Assembly (NCBI RefSeq): GCF_013282665.1
Contig: NZ_CP054041.1
Span: forward strand, 2,586,001-2,650,000
Length of the DNA: 64,000 nucleotides
Direction of reading: 5' to 3'
DNA from: Listeria monocytogenes
GTDB lineage: Bacteria; Bacillota; Bacilli; Lactobacillales; Listeriaceae
Positions 9,219 to 17,858 of this stretch are shown one piece after another (the stretch's first letter is position 1; each line of letters opens with the position of its first letter). Position numbers and translations under genes: made by a program. The notes beneath the pieces were generated by a model. The model saw only the letters and a program-made list of their open reading frames with translations. It made no database searches and was not told the origin of the DNA.

Positions 9219-10376
9219 TTAGAGAAATTCTTGGAAAACATTATTTCCTAAAAATCTTCCGCTTCTTGTAAGTGCCACATTTTCTTCGTTATTTTCGAGC
9301 CAGCCTTTTGCAGTTGTTTTTTGAATCGCATTCATAAACGTTGCATCTAAATCTTGACCGAATTTCTGCTTGAAATGGTGTTTATTTACACCTTCCACTT
9401 TTCTAAGCCCTAAAAACATTTCTTCTTCCATTTTTTCTTTTAATGTGAGCTCTTTTTGTTGGAAAGTTGGGAGTATATTTTTTTGGAGTGGTTCCATGTA
9501 TTTTTTGATTGGTCCGAAATTGCTATAACGTGTATTGCCAACATAGCCATGTGCTCCGGCGCCAAATCCGTAGTAATGTTCATTGCTCCAATAAGTGATA
9601 TTGTGTTTACTCTGAAATCCTTCTTTAGCAAAATTACTAATTTCATATTGTTTACGGCCGTGTTTTTCCATTTCGTTGAGAAGTAAATCGTACATATTTG
9701 CCTCGGCATCTTGACTAGGTAAGAAAAGCTTTCCTTTTTGCATAAGGTTATAAAAAATCGTTTTTGGTTCGATGATTAATGAATAGGCGGAGTAATGCGG
9801 TAAATCAAGGTCAAGTGCTTGTTTTAAAGTATCTTGAAAATCTGCTTCTGTTTGCCCTGGTAAGCTAAAGATTAAATCAATACTCACATTCTCAAATCCG
9901 ATTTTGCGCATATTTTCGACAGATTGATAAACATCTTTTACAGTATGAATGCGACCAATTTTTTTGAGAAGCTCATTGTTGAAGCTTTGAACACCCATGC
10001 TAATACGATTAACACCGTGATCTTGCATGGCTTGTAGTTTAGATAGCGAAAGATCTCCTGGATTGGCTTCAAAGGAAAATTCGATATTTTTTTTGAGCGG
10101 TAAAGTATTATGGATGGCTGTGCAAAGTCTCGCAATTTGCGATTCGTTCAGGGTTGTAGGCGTTCCCCCACCGACAAATACCGTGTCGACTGGCGCTATT
10201 GGGTCTTTTGCAGCAGTTAATTCCATTTCTTTAATTAGTAAATCTACGTATTCGTCGACCGGTTGTCCTTCTAGGAATACTTTATTAAAATCGCAGTAAT
10301 AGCAAATATGTTCGCAAAACGGAATATGGATATATACCGCGGAACTTTCATTACTCGATTGGTTCGTATTTATCAT
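9219..10376 (-). CDS. hemW: Radical SAM heme chaperone HemW
   Basis: A 385-residue radical SAM protein. The cluster motif is CEHICYYCDF, with Cys 21, 25 and 28. The fourth Cys typical of true HemN coproporphyrinogen dehydrogenases is Phe, which marks it as HemW, a heme chaperone, although such genes are often labelled hemN. GGGTPT near 87 and a C-terminal HemW domain follow. The start at 10376 follows AAGGAATTGAT, while an upstream ATG at 10418 has no ribosome-binding site. It follows lepA, as in other Bacillales. Confidence 0.93.
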   Translation of the reverse strand: MINTNQSSNESSAVYIHIPFCEHICYYCDFNKVFLEGQPVDEYVDLLIKEMELTAAKDPIAPVDTVFVGGGTPTTLNESQIARLCTAIHNTLPLKKNIEFSFEANPGDLSLSKLQAMQDHGVNRISMGVQSFNNELLKKIGRIHTVKDVYQSVENMRKIGFENVSIDLIFSLPGQTEADFQDTLKQALDLDLPHYSAYSLIIEPKTIFYNLMQKGKLFLPSQDAEANMYDLLLNEMEKHGRKQYEISNFAKEGFQSKHNITYWSNEHYYGFGAGAHGYVGNTRYSNFGPIKKYMEPLQKNILPTFQQKELTLKEKMEEEMFLGLRKVEGVNKHHFKQKFGQDLDATFMNAIQKTTAKGWLENNEENVALTRSGRFLGNNVFQEFL

Positions 10377-10418
10377 TTTTATCAATTCCTTGCACTTAAA
10401 ATTTGCTTCGTTGTCCAT

Positions 10419-10699
10419 TAGTCAGTTTAACATATTTTCCAGTGCTTTTGTGCAGGATTCGCTTTTAATCTAATAAACCATACGATTGGTTGTTTGAAAA
10501 ATATGGGACCGCTACAAATCCGCATATATATTGATTATTGTATAGAAGGCTCCATTTCAATTGAAGTGGGTAAATAGTTACTCTTAAATCACTGAACCGC
10601 TGTTTCAGAAGATTTAAACAGACAATCGGAAAGAAGTCGATATTCAAATAGCGAAGCATTCGTCTCCTGATGCAGTAAAAAGCAATCCGTATAATATAT
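10419..10699. other. Intergenic stretch with no supported gene; possible decayed coding remnant
   Basis: Between hemW and the lepA terminator there is no gene I can support. A 90-residue minus-strand reading frame (10465-10737) runs into the terminator, lacks a convincing ribosome-binding site and resembles no family I know. On the plus strand, pieces in different frames read like protein: NKPYDWLFEKYGTATNPHIY (10479-10538), then IYIDYCIEGSISIEVGK one frame over (to about 10577), then EVDIQIAKHSSPDAVKSNP in a third frame. Such frame-hopping suggests the wreck of a plus-strand gene, perhaps a regulator effector domain, but this is tentative. Confidence 0.35.
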
Positions 10700-10743
10700 A
10701 AAAAGTTGTGCCGTAAACATTTCTGCTCACAGCACAACTTTTT
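10700..10743 (-). terminator. Intrinsic terminator after lepA
   Basis: AAAAAGTTGTGC pairs perfectly with GCACAACTTTTT around a 20-base loop, ending in T5 on the minus strand. It overlaps the last bases before the lepA stop region. Confidence 0.88.
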
Positions 10744-10744
10744 A

Positions 10745-12571
10745 TTATTTGGATTCGTCCATTTTCAAGATTGCCATGAAGGCTTCTTGCGGTACTTCCA
10801 CAGAACCGATTTGTTTCATTCGTTTTTTACCTTCTTTTTGTTTCTCTAAGAGTTTTCGTTTACGAGATACGTCCCCGCCATAACATTTAGCAAGTACGTT
10901 TTTGCGTAGTGCTTTAATAGTAGAACGAGAAACAATTTTCGTTGCAATTGCTGCTTGAATAGGCACTTCAAACTGTTGTCTTGGAATAAGTTCTTTTAAT
11001 TTCTCAACAATGATTTTTCCACGTTCGTAGGCAAAATCACGGTGAACGATAAAGCTAAGTGCATCCACTTTTTCCGCATTTAAAAGAATATCCATTTTCA
11101 CAAGTTTGGAAGCTTTATAGCCAATTAATTCATAATCAAAGGATGCATAACCTTTTGTCGATGATTTCAATTGGTCGAAAAAGTCGTATACGATTTCGGA
11201 TAATGGGATTTCGTACACAATACTTACGCGAATATCATCTAAGTACTCCATTGTAATGAAGTTTCCACGTTTGTTTTGTGCTAGCTCCATCACTGCACCT
11301 ACATAATCATTTGGAACCATCACAGTTGCTTTTACATATGGCTCTTCCACGCTTTCAATAACACCAGGTTCCGGCATTTCAGCAGGATTATCAACCACGA
11401 TGTTGGAACCATCTGTTAAGTTTACATGATATATAACACTTGGAGCAGTGGTAATTAAATCAATATTAAATTCACGTTCGATTCGCTCTTGAATGATTTC
11501 CATATGTAGCAATCCTAAGAAACCACAACGGAAACCGAATCCTAATGCTTGAGAAGTTTCCGCTTCAAATTGAAGAGCGGAGTCATTAAGTTCTAGTTTT
11601 TCTAAAGCATCACGAAGATCATTATATTTAGAGGAGTCAATTGGATATAGACCACAATAAACCATTGGATTTAATTTACGGTAACCATCCAGTGCTTCTT
11701 CTGCCGGATTATTTGCAAGTGTAATCGTATCACCTACTCGTGTATCTCCAACATTCTTGATCGCAGCTGTTAAGTAACCAACATCCCCAACAAGTAATTC
11801 GTCACGTGGGGTTGCCTTTGGTGAGAATACGCCCACCTCCGTTACTTCGAATTCTTTGCCATTGGACATCATTTTAATTCGATCGCCTGCTTTTACAACA
11901 CCATCCATGATACGGATATTAGCAATAACACCTCGATATGCATCAAAAACAGAGTCGAAAATGAGCGCTTTTAGTGGTTTATTTACATCACCAGACGGCT
12001 CGGGAACTTTTTCGACAATTTGCTCTAGAATGTCTTCAATACCAATACCAGATTTGGCAGAAGCAAGTACAGCGTCAGAAGCATCTAAACCAATTACATC
12101 TTCAATTTCTTCGCGGACTCTTTCTGGATCGGCCGCTGGTAAATCGATTTTGTTAATGACTGGCAAAATTTCTAAATCGTTGTCTAGTGCTAAATAAACA
12201 TTAGCAAGTGTTTGTGCTTCAATTCCTTGTGCAGCGTCTACAACAAGGATTGCTCCTTCACATGCAGCTAAACTTCTTGATACTTCATAGGTGAAATCGA
12301 CATGTCCAGGCGTATCAATCAGGTGGAAAATATACGTTTCCCCATCTTTTGCTTTATATTTTAATTGTACAGCATTTAATTTTATGGTTATCCCGCGTTC
12401 GCGTTCTAAATCCATCGAATCTAGTAGCTGATTTTTCATTTCACGATGCGTCAAAGCACCCGTTTGTTCTAAAATCCGATCAGCGAGTGTAGATTTACCA
12501 TGATCTATGTGCGCGATAATCGAAAAGTTTCTAATTTTCTTTTGTCTTGCATTCATTTCTTCTTTGTTCAT
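10745..12571 (-). CDS. lepA: Elongation factor 4 (LepA), ribosomal GTPase
   Basis: A 608-residue translational GTPase (EF4) that binds ribosomes and acts in initiation and assembly or back-translocation. G1 is [12 protein letters not shown] near residues 19-30, G3 is DTPGHVDF near 86 and G4 is NKIDLP near 140. EF-G-like domains II, III and V and the unique C-terminal domain ([17 protein letters not shown]) follow. The ATG follows GGAGCTGGGGAA. It is divergent from rpsT and upstream of hemW, the usual Bacillales arrangement. Confidence 0.98.
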
Positions 12572-12626
12572 TTCCCCAGCTCCTGATTAGAACTCATCGC
12601 ATAAATCCGATGGCAAGCTATCCTTG

Positions 12627-12655
12627 ATTATATCAGTAGAACGCTTAACATTCAA
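12627..12655 (-). promoter_or_regulatory. SigA promoter of lepA
   Basis: On the minus strand TTGAAT (12655-12650), a 17-base spacer and TATAAT (12632-12627) give a leader of about 50 bases. Confidence 0.8.
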
Positions 12656-12705
12656 TGACTTCTTTCTTAAATACAGATAAATTTAAAATAAAATAGAAAG
12701 TATTA

Positions 12706-12734
12706 TTGCAATATGGCTGTGATTTCGGTATAAT
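12706..12734 (+). promoter_or_regulatory. SigA promoter of rpsT
   Basis: TTGCAA (12706-12711), 17 bases, TATAAT (12729-12734). A second TATAAT lies at about 12748-12753 without a clear -35. The leader to rpsT is about 75 bases. Confidence 0.8.
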
Positions 12735-12815
12735 AGCATTTGTTCTGATATAATTTAAAAAGGTATGTTATATGAAATAAATACTACCTCATTAGTTTGG
12801 ACGGAGGTGAATGGA

Positions 12816-13070
12816 ATGCCAAATATTAAATCTGCAATTAAACGTGTAAAAACTGCTGAAACTCGCAACAGCCGTAATGCATCTCAACGTTCTGCAATGC
12901 GTACTGCTATCAAAAAATTTGACGAAGCAGCTGCAAACAACGCGGACAACGCGAAGGATCTTTACGTAGAAGCATCGAAAAAATTAGATAGCGCTGTGAG
13001 CAAAGGATTGATTCACAAAAACAATGCTGCTCGCAACAAATCTCGCTTAGCTGCTAAATTAGCTAAATAA
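12816..13070 (+). CDS. rpsT: 30S ribosomal protein S20
   Basis: An 84-residue basic helical protein, [15 protein letters not shown] to RLAAKLAK, a standard bacterial S20 that binds 16S rRNA early in 30S assembly. The ATG at 12816 follows GGAGGTGAATGGA. The longer frame from 12765 adds 17 residues with no family support. It is a single-gene unit with its own promoter and terminator, divergent from lepA. Confidence 0.97.
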
Positions 13071-13092
13071 TACCGAGTTCGGTATAAAACAT

Positions 13093-13116
13093 CACACCTT
13101 GTGTGGTGTTTTTTGT
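13093..13116 (+). terminator. Intrinsic terminator of rpsT
   Basis: ACACC and GGTGT close a six-base loop and are followed by TTTTTT, about 20 bases past the stop. A stronger two-way terminator lies just beyond. Confidence 0.75.
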
Positions 13117-13120
13117 TTGT

Positions 13121-13156
13121 AAAAATAGCTTTGTCTCAAATGACAAAGCTATTTTT
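13121..13156. terminator. Two-way terminator between rpsT and holA
   Basis: AAAAATAGCTTTGTC and GACAAAGCTATTTTT form a perfect 15-bp stem around six bases, with A/T tails on both sides. It ends the convergent rpsT and holA transcripts. Confidence 0.9.
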
Positions 13157-14187
13157 TATACTCTCTTTTGTCGATTATCCTGTAATTCGAATAAGAACCA
13201 TTCGAGTTTCTGTTCTTTATCACCGTAACCTGTTTTCATTTCCAAGTCTATTTCAGCTAATCGTTTTAAAGCTTGATTTAATTGTAATTCTGTGAAATTC
13301 TTCGCTTGTTTTGATGCTAACTTAACACGGAATGGATGCACTTTTAGTTTAGTCGCAGCTTGTTGTTGGGAGTAACCTTGTTGTTCTAAAAGCTTTAATT
13401 GGTTTAACAACCTGAATTGACTAGAAATTAATGCCAGTATCTTGATAGGCTCTTCTTTTTGTTTTAATAAGTCGTAATAAATCCGAAGCGCCCCACCAAT
13501 ATCCATCGCAATCATTTTATCAAGCAACAAGAAAATATTTTGTTCTAGTGAGCGGACAACTAAAGACTCTACATCTTGAATGGTAATTTCTTTGGAATCG
13601 AAACAATAAAGCATTAATTTTTGCAGTTCATTCATGGCCGTAGTTAACTGACCACTAGTTAATTCTATCAGTCGAGTAATAGCCTCTTGTGACATTTGCA
13701 TATTGTTCTCGCTTAATTTTGCCTCAATCCATTTTTTTAACTCGTTCTCATTAGGTCGTTTAGCCTCTATAACTGTAGCCGTTTTCTTGAGTAATTTAGT
13801 AAGTTTTTTACGCTCATCTAACTTTTCTACCCGTGCCACAAAGCATAATACTGAATAATCAACTGGTTCATTAAGGTAAGCCTCTAATTTTGCCGTATCA
13901 TGTTCCACTTTGTTTTTACTTTTTTCCGTTGTTAAAAAAAGTGGATTATTGGCCATTACTAAACGTTTATCACCGAAAAAAGGCATACTTTCTGCTTCTT
14001 GAACAACCACTTCTATTGGCATTTCTTCTAAATCTAAATTGGCGTAGTTAAATTCTACTTCTTCGCCTTCCAAAATATTATCTATTAAAAGTTGCTTCGT
14101 TTCATTAATAATATAATCTTCTGTACCGATGATCAAATACACCGGTGTTATTTTTTTGGAGCGTATCTGTTTCCATTCTGGCAGCAT
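13156..14187 (-). CDS. holA: DNA polymerase III, delta subunit
   Basis: A 343-residue clamp-loader subunit that opens the beta clamp. It shows the family start (VYLIIGTEDYIINETKQLL), the HolA AAA-like N-terminal region without a working P-loop, and the helical collar domain (ISSQFRLLNQLKLLEQQGYSQQQAATKL) near 250-290. Length fits. It lies downstream of comEC, as in B. subtilis (yqeN). A TTGCTA-N17-TACCAT promoter-like pair lies in the short gap after comEC. Confidence 0.93.
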   Translation of the reverse strand: MLPEWKQIRSKKITPVYLIIGTEDYIINETKQLLIDNILEGEEVEFNYANLDLEEMPIEVVVQEAESMPFFGDKRLVMANNPLFLTTEKSKNKVEHDTAKLEAYLNEPVDYSVLCFVARVEKLDERKKLTKLLKKTATVIEAKRPNENELKKWIEAKLSENNMQMSQEAITRLIELTSGQLTTAMNELQKLMLYCFDSKEITIQDVESLVVRSLEQNIFLLLDKMIAMDIGGALRIYYDLLKQKEEPIKILALISSQFRLLNQLKLLEQQGYSQQQAATKLKVHPFRVKLASKQAKNFTELQLNQALKRLAEIDLEMKTGYGDKEQKLEWFLFELQDNRQKRV

Positions 14188-14254
14188 TCATTTCGCCTCG
14201 CTTCACTCTTATTTCTCTTTCTATGGTAAAACATGAAATAAGAGATAGCAAGTT

Positions 14255-16414
14255 TTATTTCAAAGTCGCTTCAAAGCCTTTTCCAAAAGTATAAATTATT
14301 TCGCCTTGTACATCTGTTCGTAAAATTGTTACTCCTGCCGTTTCTAGCGTATTGATAGTTTCTGCGTGTGGATGACCGAAACGATTGTTTAATCCGCATG
14401 AAATAATTGCAAAAGTTGGGTTCACTTTTTGAATAAATTCTTTAGAACTAGAGGTTTTACTACCATGATGCCCTACTTTCAAAATATCAGCTTGGATAGG
14501 TTGTTCTGATATGCTCTTTTCTCCGTTCGCCTCTAAATCACCAGTAAAAAGCCATATTTTACCATCTAATACTGCCTTTAATACAATAGAGTCATCATTT
14601 CCTCCTTCACCTGCTTTATTGGGATATAGGCACTCGAATCTATTTTCGCCAATTTGCCAGTTGGCCCCAGCCAAAATAATTGTCTGTTTCACTTTCGGCA
14701 TAGCATCGAGGGCTTCTTTCATGATGGGTTTATTTTCTGCACCTTTAGCATAAATAAGTTCGTTAATAGTAATGTTTTTCTGTAAATCATCAAGCCCTTC
14801 CATGTGGTCAGCATCACTATGTGTAATAATTACTTTATCTAATCTATTAATTCCTTTTGATTTTAAAACTGGGGTAAGTGTACTTCCGCCTATTGTAAAT
14901 GGTTTTCTTTTCTTAGCCCACGCTTCTTTTTCAAATGGAAGTTGGCCTCCAGTATCTATTAAATAATTTCCTTGCTTGTATGGTAGTTGAATTAAAATGC
15001 TATCTCCTTGTCCCACGTCTATAAAACTAACTTTTCCGCTAAGATTAAAACTAGCTAAATAACATAAGAAACAAAAACAAATGAATATCCCTAAAGGAAA
15101 CTTTTTCTTTTGCCACTGGTTGAAAAAGATGATGATAGTTATAATGATTAGCACTAGTATAACGGGTTTTGGCCTTCCTGTTACAATAGTCTGATGCGGA
15201 ATCTTGGCAAAAATGTAAGTTAACTTTTCTACCAATTGTATAAGAAATGTAAGCATTGCTTCAGGAAAATGAAGTATTTCTGTTGAAAAAAAGGATAACA
15301 CAAATACAGTTAGGCAACCTGGCAAAATGATAATCGTGAAAATAGGTACATAAATTAAATTAAAGAATATTCCTATCCATGAAAATGAATAAAAATGATA
15401 CATCATAACAGCGGAAGACATGATGGTTGAAATGAAGGAAATAGCAAGTGACTTAGTAAATGCGTTCTGCTGTTTCGTTAGTATATGCCTTGACGATAAA
15501 ATAATTCCAAACGATACTGCATAAGATAGTTGAAAACCCACTTCTTTCATAACGTACGGTTGTAAGAGGAAAAACAAAATAAAGGACAAACAAATGGCAG
15601 AAAATGAACTCCATTTAGTAGTATATTTTTCTGACAATAAAAGTAACGCTGTCATTGTAGCAGCTCGTATGACTGGCGGATTTGCTCCTGTAAGGATAAC
15701 GTAAAATGGTAAGAAAACAAGCAGACAAGTGATGGCTCGCTCACGTGTAATGCCGAATTTTAGTAGGAGGAAATAGATGGCCCCTATTAATAAATTCACG
15801 TGAAGACCTGAGATAGCTAGCAAATGAACAACACCCATTTGTTGATAAACTTCATACATTTCGGGGGAAAAACCGTTTTTTTCTCCACTAATTAATGCGA
15901 GACAATAAGGAGAAATAGTTGGAGCTATTTTTTCGGTTAAATGGGTAATTATTTTCAAACGTATATTTTGAATTCTCATTAGGAAGGATGGTGAGAATTG
16001 ATTGGAAATAGCAAGATTACTCGCTCGAAGTATATAGTGTACATTTTGGTTCTTTAGATAAGTTTGGTAATTGAATTGATTTTGGTTACGATTGGCGGAA
16101 GGTGTTTCTACATTTGCAGAAATAGAAATAAACTGTCCGTAATGGAGCTTTTTTAGTTTTTGTTGTTCCTCTTCTGTTGTAATTTTATAACTCAATTGGA
16201 ATTTTTCTTTTTCGCAGCGTACAAAAGCTTGAAAATTATCACCATCGATTTTTAAATTATCTATAATTTGACAGCTTCCGCTATATTCAGTCGCTGTAAA
16301 AGAAGAAGTATTGGATTTTTCTATTATAAACAAAAAACTAAAGGTTAGAAGGTAAATGAGGACAAAAAGAAGAAGAATTTTGGATTTTTTAATAAAAGCG
16401 ATTAAACCGAGCAA
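14255..16414 (-). CDS. comEC: DNA uptake channel ComEC/Rec2 (start uncertain)
   Basis: A polytopic membrane protein that carries single-stranded DNA across the membrane in competence. It has an N-terminal OB-like outer domain (about 50-150), the ComEC transmembrane domain (about 195-450) and a C-terminal metallo-beta-lactamase domain with THSDADHMEG near 530 and HHGSKTSS near 640. From the first allowed codon (TTG at 16414, no ribosome-binding site) it has 719 residues. The frame stays open upstream and encodes another membrane helix after a good GGGAGGG box. Translation probably begins near 16495, where the codon is ATC. It is the last gene of comEA-EB-EC. Confidence 0.9.
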   Translation of the reverse strand: MLGLIAFIKKSKILLLFVLIYLLTFSFLFIIEKSNTSSFTATEYSGSCQIIDNLKIDGDNFQAFVRCEKEKFQLSYKITTEEEQQKLKKLHYGQFISISANVETPSANRNQNQFNYQTYLKNQNVHYILRASNLAISNQFSPSFLMRIQNIRLKIITHLTEKIAPTISPYCLALISGEKNGFSPEMYEVYQQMGVVHLLAISGLHVNLLIGAIYFLLLKFGITRERAITCLLVFLPFYVILTGANPPVIRAATMTALLLLSEKYTTKWSSFSAICLSFILFFLLQPYVMKEVGFQLSYAVSFGIILSSRHILTKQQNAFTKSLAISFISTIMSSAVMMYHFYSFSWIGIFFNLIYVPIFTIIILPGCLTVFVLSFFSTEILHFPEAMLTFLIQLVEKLTYIFAKIPHQTIVTGRPKPVILVLIIITIIIFFNQWQKKKFPLGIFICFCFLCYLASFNLSGKVSFIDVGQGDSILIQLPYKQGNYLIDTGGQLPFEKEAWAKKRKPFTIGGSTLTPVLKSKGINRLDKVIITHSDADHMEGLDDLQKNITINELIYAKGAENKPIMKEALDAMPKVKQTIILAGANWQIGENRFECLYPNKAGEGGNDDSIVLKAVLDGKIWLFTGDLEANGEKSISEQPIQADILKVGHHGSKTSSSKEFIQKVNPTFAIISCGLNNRFGHPHAETINTLETAGVTILRTDVQGEIIYTFGKGFEATLK

Positions 16415-16511
16415 ACAAATACATATGGGAACGATAGAGCTTGTAAAATTCGCACAAACAATAGCTAAAACAATAATAGCTAAATATCGCTCGATAACGT
16501 TCCCTCCCTAT

Positions 16512-17072
16512 TTAGTTTAATTTCTCTGAGATGCTTTGATAAAGTTGTTCTGCTTTTTCTGGATCGATATTTACTTCCACTGCTGTTTCTTTTACTAAAG
16601 TATGCATTTTTTCCCCGTTCCAATTGTTTACTTGAAGAACAGATTCATCAAATTCGACTTTTTGTAATTCAACACCAGCAATGTTAAATAATTCTAGAGC
16701 GTACGGATGGTTTTTGTAGTCTTTAGCAAAATACACTTTCTTTATGCCTGCTTGGATAATAGATTTTGTACAAGCAAGGCAGGGGAAATGTGTGACATAT
16801 AATTCGGCCTTATCTGTTGTGGCACCAAATTTGGCACATTGTAAGATTGCGTTCATCTCTGCATGTATTGTTCGGATGCAGTGACCATCTACAACATAAC
16901 AGCCGTGTTCTGCACAATGATCGCCACCAGCGATGGACCCATTATAGCCGCCTGCAATAATACGTTTATCTCGAACTATTGTCGCACCTACCATTAGGCG
17001 TGTACACGTGCTCCTTGATGATATTAGATGACTTTGTGCCATAAAAAACTGATCCCATGCGATTCTTTGCAC
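16512..17072 (-). CDS. comEB: dCMP deaminase family protein ComEB
   Basis: A 186-residue zinc cytidine/deoxycytidylate deaminase-family protein. The active-site motif HAEMNAILQCAKFG lies near residue 70 and PCLACTKS near 97, together supplying the His, Glu and two Cys of the zinc site. A further C/H cluster (GDHCAEHGCYVVDGHC) near 50 is typical of ComEB/dCMP deaminases. The reaction would be dCMP to dUMP, although ComEB is dispensable for DNA uptake in B. subtilis. It lies between comEA and comEC. Confidence 0.93.
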   Translation of the reverse strand: MQRIAWDQFFMAQSHLISSRSTCTRLMVGATIVRDKRIIAGGYNGSIAGGDHCAEHGCYVVDGHCIRTIHAEMNAILQCAKFGATTDKAELYVTHFPCLACTKSIIQAGIKKVYFAKDYKNHPYALELFNIAGVELQKVEFDESVLQVNNWNGEKMHTLVKETAVEVNIDPEKAEQLYQSISEKLN

Positions 17073-17143
17073 ATTAAAAACTCCCTTATGATTTGATAAA
17101 TATTAGTATAGGTGTTTAGAAGGAAGTTCGTCAACCACTTTTA

Positions 17144-17746
17144 TTAATTAACATCCAAATATTCTTTTAATTTCTCTACTGTTTTTTCGCCGATGCCTGA
17201 AACGTTTTTTAAATCCTCTATTGTTTGGAATAAGCCTTCTTTTTCTCGGTGTTCTATTATTGCTGTAGCTTTTGACTCTCCAATTCCTGGGACTTGTTGT
17301 AAATCATCCTTCGTTGCACTGTTAAGATTGATTTTCGCAGAACCGGTACTTGCTTCTTCTGTGTTAGCTCCTTGTGTTGCTGGACCTTCTTCTCCCTTCT
17401 TATAAACATAGATACTCATCTCGTCTTTTAGTTTTTCAGCTAAGTTCAATTTACTGCTATCGGCTTCAGCTATGAGCCCTCCTGCAATTTTCACCACATC
17501 TTGCACTCTAGCATCCATTGGCAGTTTATACACACCAGGGGTCCTTACTGCTCCTTTAATGTCAATGTAAACTTCATTTGATAATTTTGTTTCTTCTTTT
17601 TTTGGTTTTTCTTCTTTCGTCACTGCATGATTGGCAGTTACAGCATCAGATTTACCATCTGGTATCCAAATGTAAACGAGTCCAGCACAAAGAATAGCAA
17701 TACCTATTAAGATATAATGCTTGTATTTTCTCAGTAGCTCTATCAT
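17144..17746 (-). CDS. comEA: Competence DNA receptor ComEA
   Basis: A 200-residue membrane-anchored DNA-binding protein. One N-terminal transmembrane helix (about 11-28), a charged linker, a SLBB-like domain (VYIDIKGAVRTPGVYKL, about 58-115) and a C-terminal helix-hairpin-helix pair (INLNSATKDDLQQVPGIGESKATAII, about 139-200) match ComEA. It binds incoming double-stranded DNA outside the membrane and passes it to ComEC. It is first in the comE run. ComK control is expected from the family, but I see no convincing paired K-box. Confidence 0.94.
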   Translation of the reverse strand: MIELLRKYKHYILIGIAILCAGLVYIWIPDGKSDAVTANHAVTKEEKPKKEETKLSNEVYIDIKGAVRTPGVYKLPMDARVQDVVKIAGGLIAEADSSKLNLAEKLKDEMSIYVYKKGEEGPATQGANTEEASTGSAKINLNSATKDDLQQVPGIGESKATAIIEHREKEGLFQTIEDLKNVSGIGEKTVEKLKEYLDVN

Positions 17747-17760
17747 CTATATCACCGTCC

Positions 17761-17789
17761 TTAATATACTATTCGCCGTACAAGTGCAA
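17761..17789 (-). promoter_or_regulatory. Candidate promoter of comEA operon
   Basis: On the minus strand TTGCAC (17789-17784), 17 bases and TATTAA (17766-17761) lie just before comEA. One AAAA-N5-TTT half-site is upstream. Confidence 0.4.
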
Positions 17790-17828
17790 ATTCCTTTTTC
17801 ACGACTCCAGGTAAAAATGACATAAAAA

Positions 17829-17858
17829 AAGAAAGTAATGATGAAAAATTACTTTCTT
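17829..17858 (-). terminator. Terminator of the yqeG-to-methyltransferase cluster
   Basis: AAGAAAGTAAT and ATTACTTTCTT pair perfectly around eight bases, followed by T6-T7 on the minus strand. The stem includes the end of the methyltransferase gene. Confidence 0.85.

Noticed and set aside
10465..10737. 90-residue minus-strand reading frame between hemW and lepA
   Set aside because: It runs into the lepA terminator, has no good ribosome-binding site, unusual Cys/Tyr-rich composition and no recognisable family.
14511..14753. Plus-strand frames inside comEC that look like small membrane proteins
   Set aside because: Antisense shadows of the comEC metallo-beta-lactamase region with no expression signals.
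17747..17848. ComK binding site before comEA
   Set aside because: Only one AAAA-N5-TTT half-site is visible and a correctly spaced partner is missing.
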